A DNA stretch of 64,000 nt from Halobellus clavatus (GTDB lineage Archaea > Halobacteriota > Halobacteria > Halobacteriales > Haloferacaceae): contig NZ_FNPB01000004.1 in the NCBI RefSeq assembly GCF_900107195.1, positions 124,001-188,000 of the forward strand, given 5' to 3'. Numbering within the stretch: the first letter of the stretch is position 1; every line of letters begins with the position of its first letter. Under the pieces are notes generated by a model. The model had not been told where the DNA came from, made no database searches, and saw only the letters and a program-made list of their open reading frames with translations. Below, one piece after another: positions 62,691-64,000 of this stretch. Both the position numbers and the translations under genes were made by a program.

Positions 62691-64000
62691 ATGGAGTGCG
62701 CGTTCGTCGGCGCGGGGGCTGTCGCCGAGAAGTACGCCGCGGGACTGTCGGAGTCGTCGATCGAGCTGACGGCGGTCTGCGATCTCGCGATGGACCGGGC
62801 CGAGCGGCTGGCGGACGCACACGGTGCGACGCCCTACAGCGATCTGGAGTCGCTTCTCGACGCCGAGCGCGTCCCTCTCGTGGTCAACCTCACGAGCCAC
62901 GCCGCACACGCCGATGTGACCGAGACGGCCCTCGGCCGCGGCCGACACGTGTTCAGCGAGAAACCCCTGGCGCTCGACGCCGACCGGGCCGCCGCCCTGG
63001 TCGAAGCGGCGGACGAGCGGAACCTGGCCCTCGATTGCGCGCCGATCACTCACCGCTGTGATGCCCAGCGACACGCCCAGTCGTTCCTGCGAGACGGCCG
63101 GTTCGGTCCGGTTCGACTGGGCTACGCCCACGCCCACGTCGGTCGTGTGAACGAGTGGCACGACTCGCCGGGGTCGTTTCTCTCGGTCGGGCCGCTGTAC
63201 GACGGGGCGGTCTACCCCCTGACCCTGCTCGTCGAGTGGTTCGGCCCGGTCGAACGCATCCGGGTCGCGGACGCACTCGACATCTGGCCCGACCGGGCGG
63301 ACGACCGGCCGGAACGGCCGGCGCACGTCGAGTCCACCATCGAATTCGCGTCGGGCCCGGTCGTCCGGCTGACAGCGAGCCTCTATGCCCCACACCGGAG
63401 CCGCGAATTCTACGGACTCGAACTGCACGGCGACGACGGATCGCTGTCTCTCGACGACACCGGGGCACTCGCGGCCCGCCCCGACACGGTCTCCGTCGGT
63501 GGGCTGGGTCGGCCCTACGTGTCGGCTCCGCATCCGTCTCCGGAGCGCGAACGCTCACACCTCTCGGGCCCGGCGCAGTTGGCCGCGGCCATCCGCAACG
63601 GGCGGCGGCCGACCCGTGGGGCACGACGAGCCGCACACGTCGTCGCCGTCTGCAACGCGATCGAACGCGCCGCTCGGGACAGGACCGAGGTGGCGGTGTC
63701 GATCACTGAGCGGGACCGGTCGGCGTTGACAGTGACGACCCCCGAGACACTCGCCGTTCGACCGCCGACGCAGTCGGCCTCACTGATCGGTGCGGACACC
63801 GACGAGCGGATGCGGAACGGAGCGCTTCGCCTCCCCCCGGTCGGGTTCGGCTGTTCGCGCTACCGCGACGGCGCCTACGTCGACCGCATCGATTCGATCG
63901 CGACGGCACTCGACGCGGGCTATCGGCTCCTCGACTCGGCGGAACTCTACGGCAACGAGGCGCGTATCGGGGACCTCCTGGACGCGCCGGGGTCGCCCGA
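62691..64000 (+). CDS. Gfo/Idh/MocA oxidoreductase-aldo/keto reductase fusion (3' end outside window)
   Basis: An open frame of 436 residues runs to the window end without a stop. Residues 1-330 are a Gfo/Idh/MocA dehydrogenase: CAFVGAGAVAEKYA dinucleotide motif and HVFSEKPLALD with the catalytic E-K-P. From about residue 375 an aldo/keto reductase starts: LPPVGFGCSRYRDG, then DAGYRLLDSAELYGNEARIG, holding the Asp and Tyr of the AKR catalytic set. Such a head-to-tail fusion would use two NAD(P)-dependent activities on sugar-like substrates. The start ATG at 62691 (or GTG at 62688) is divergent from the glycosyltransferase across 91 bp. The lack of the C-terminus prevents further assignment. 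Confidence 0.85.
   Translation, partial: MECAFVGAGAVAEKYAAGLSESSIELTAVCDLAMDRAERLADAHGATPYSDLESLLDAERVPLVVNLTSHAAHADVTETALGRGRHVFSEKPLALDADRAAALVEAADERNLALDCAPITHRCDAQRHAQSFLRDGRFGPVRLGYAHAHVGRVNEWHDSPGSFLSVGPLYDGAVYPLTLLVEWFGPVERIRVADALDIWPDRADDRPERPAHVESTIEFASGPVVRLTASLYAPHRSREFYGLELHGDDGSLSLDDTGALAARPDTVSVGGLGRPYVSAPHPSPERERSHLSGPAQLAAAIRNGRRPTRGARRAAHVVAVCNAIERAARDRTEVAVSITERDRSALTVTTPETLAVRPPTQSASLIGADTDERMRNGALRLPPVGFGCSRYRDGAYVDRIDSIATALDAGYRLLDSAELYGNEARIGDLLDAPGSP

Overview
The window is chromosomal DNA from a halophilic archaeon (class Halobacteria). Coding DNA is very GC-rich with acidic products, promoters are archaeal TATA type and often leaderless, GTG/TTG starts are common, and several genes are diagnostic: halorhodopsin, the KH-domain beta-CASP RNase aCPSF1, aIF1A and a fused FolC-FolP. 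The genus cannot be fixed from the sequence. No rRNA, tRNA, CRISPR array or transposase was seen.

Region 1 (0-24 kb) is a methylated-amine and one-carbon (C1) island. It holds GlyA, MetF, a deacylase, a creatininase-family hydrolase, two FAD oxidoreductase-GcvT fusions of the dimethylglycine/sarcosine dehydrogenase type, a threonine/serine ammonia-lyase, halorhodopsin, a third fusion followed by EtfB-EtfA, an EtfD-like membrane Fe-S protein, a universal stress protein and a BCCT (betaine) transporter. Inferred flow: betaine-type solutes are imported, dimethylglycine and sarcosine are demethylated onto tetrahydrofolate (THF), electrons pass through ETF and EtfD to quinone, glycine plus methylene-THF become serine, and serine becomes pyruvate. 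The enzyme removing the first methyl of betaine is not in the window.

Region 2 (24-45 kb) supplies and oxidises folate-bound C1 units: FolC-FolP fusion, formate-THF ligase, an extradiol dioxygenase, a molybdo/tungsto formate dehydrogenase catalytic subunit, an aldehyde:ferredoxin oxidoreductase homologue lacking most of its cluster ligands, RidA, an EamA-type protein, a K+ channel next to a second BCCT transporter, a chorismate-utilising synthase pair (anthranilate or p-aminobenzoate type) and FolD. C1 units can run from methylene-THF to formyl-THF to formate (with ATP) to CO2.

Region 3 (45-53 kb) is mixed housekeeping: a 53-residue small protein with a strong promoter, a TauE/SafE exporter coupled to a 49-residue membrane protein and facing a TrmB-like regulator, aCPSF1, KatG and a DUF2270-type membrane protein.

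Region 4 (53.1-60.1 kb) lies between two AT-rich islands. It encodes two acyl-CoA synthetases (one lacking the catalytic A10 lysine), an orphan ABC binding lipoprotein, a LigM-type THF-dependent aryl O-demethylase homologue and an IclR regulator. It looks like an accessory module feeding methoxyl carbon from aromatic acids into the same folate pool. Region 5 (60.7-64 kb) has aIF1A, a small membrane protein, a GT4 glycosyltransferase and the start of a Gfo/Idh/MocA-aldo/keto reductase fusion.

Regulatory DNA includes a shared 15-bp palindrome (two copies upstream of fhs, one after the LigM module), 20-bp-spaced iterons upstream of fhs, and matching inverted repeats before the TauE operon and its facing regulator. 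All assignments come from reading motifs by eye; no database search was run.
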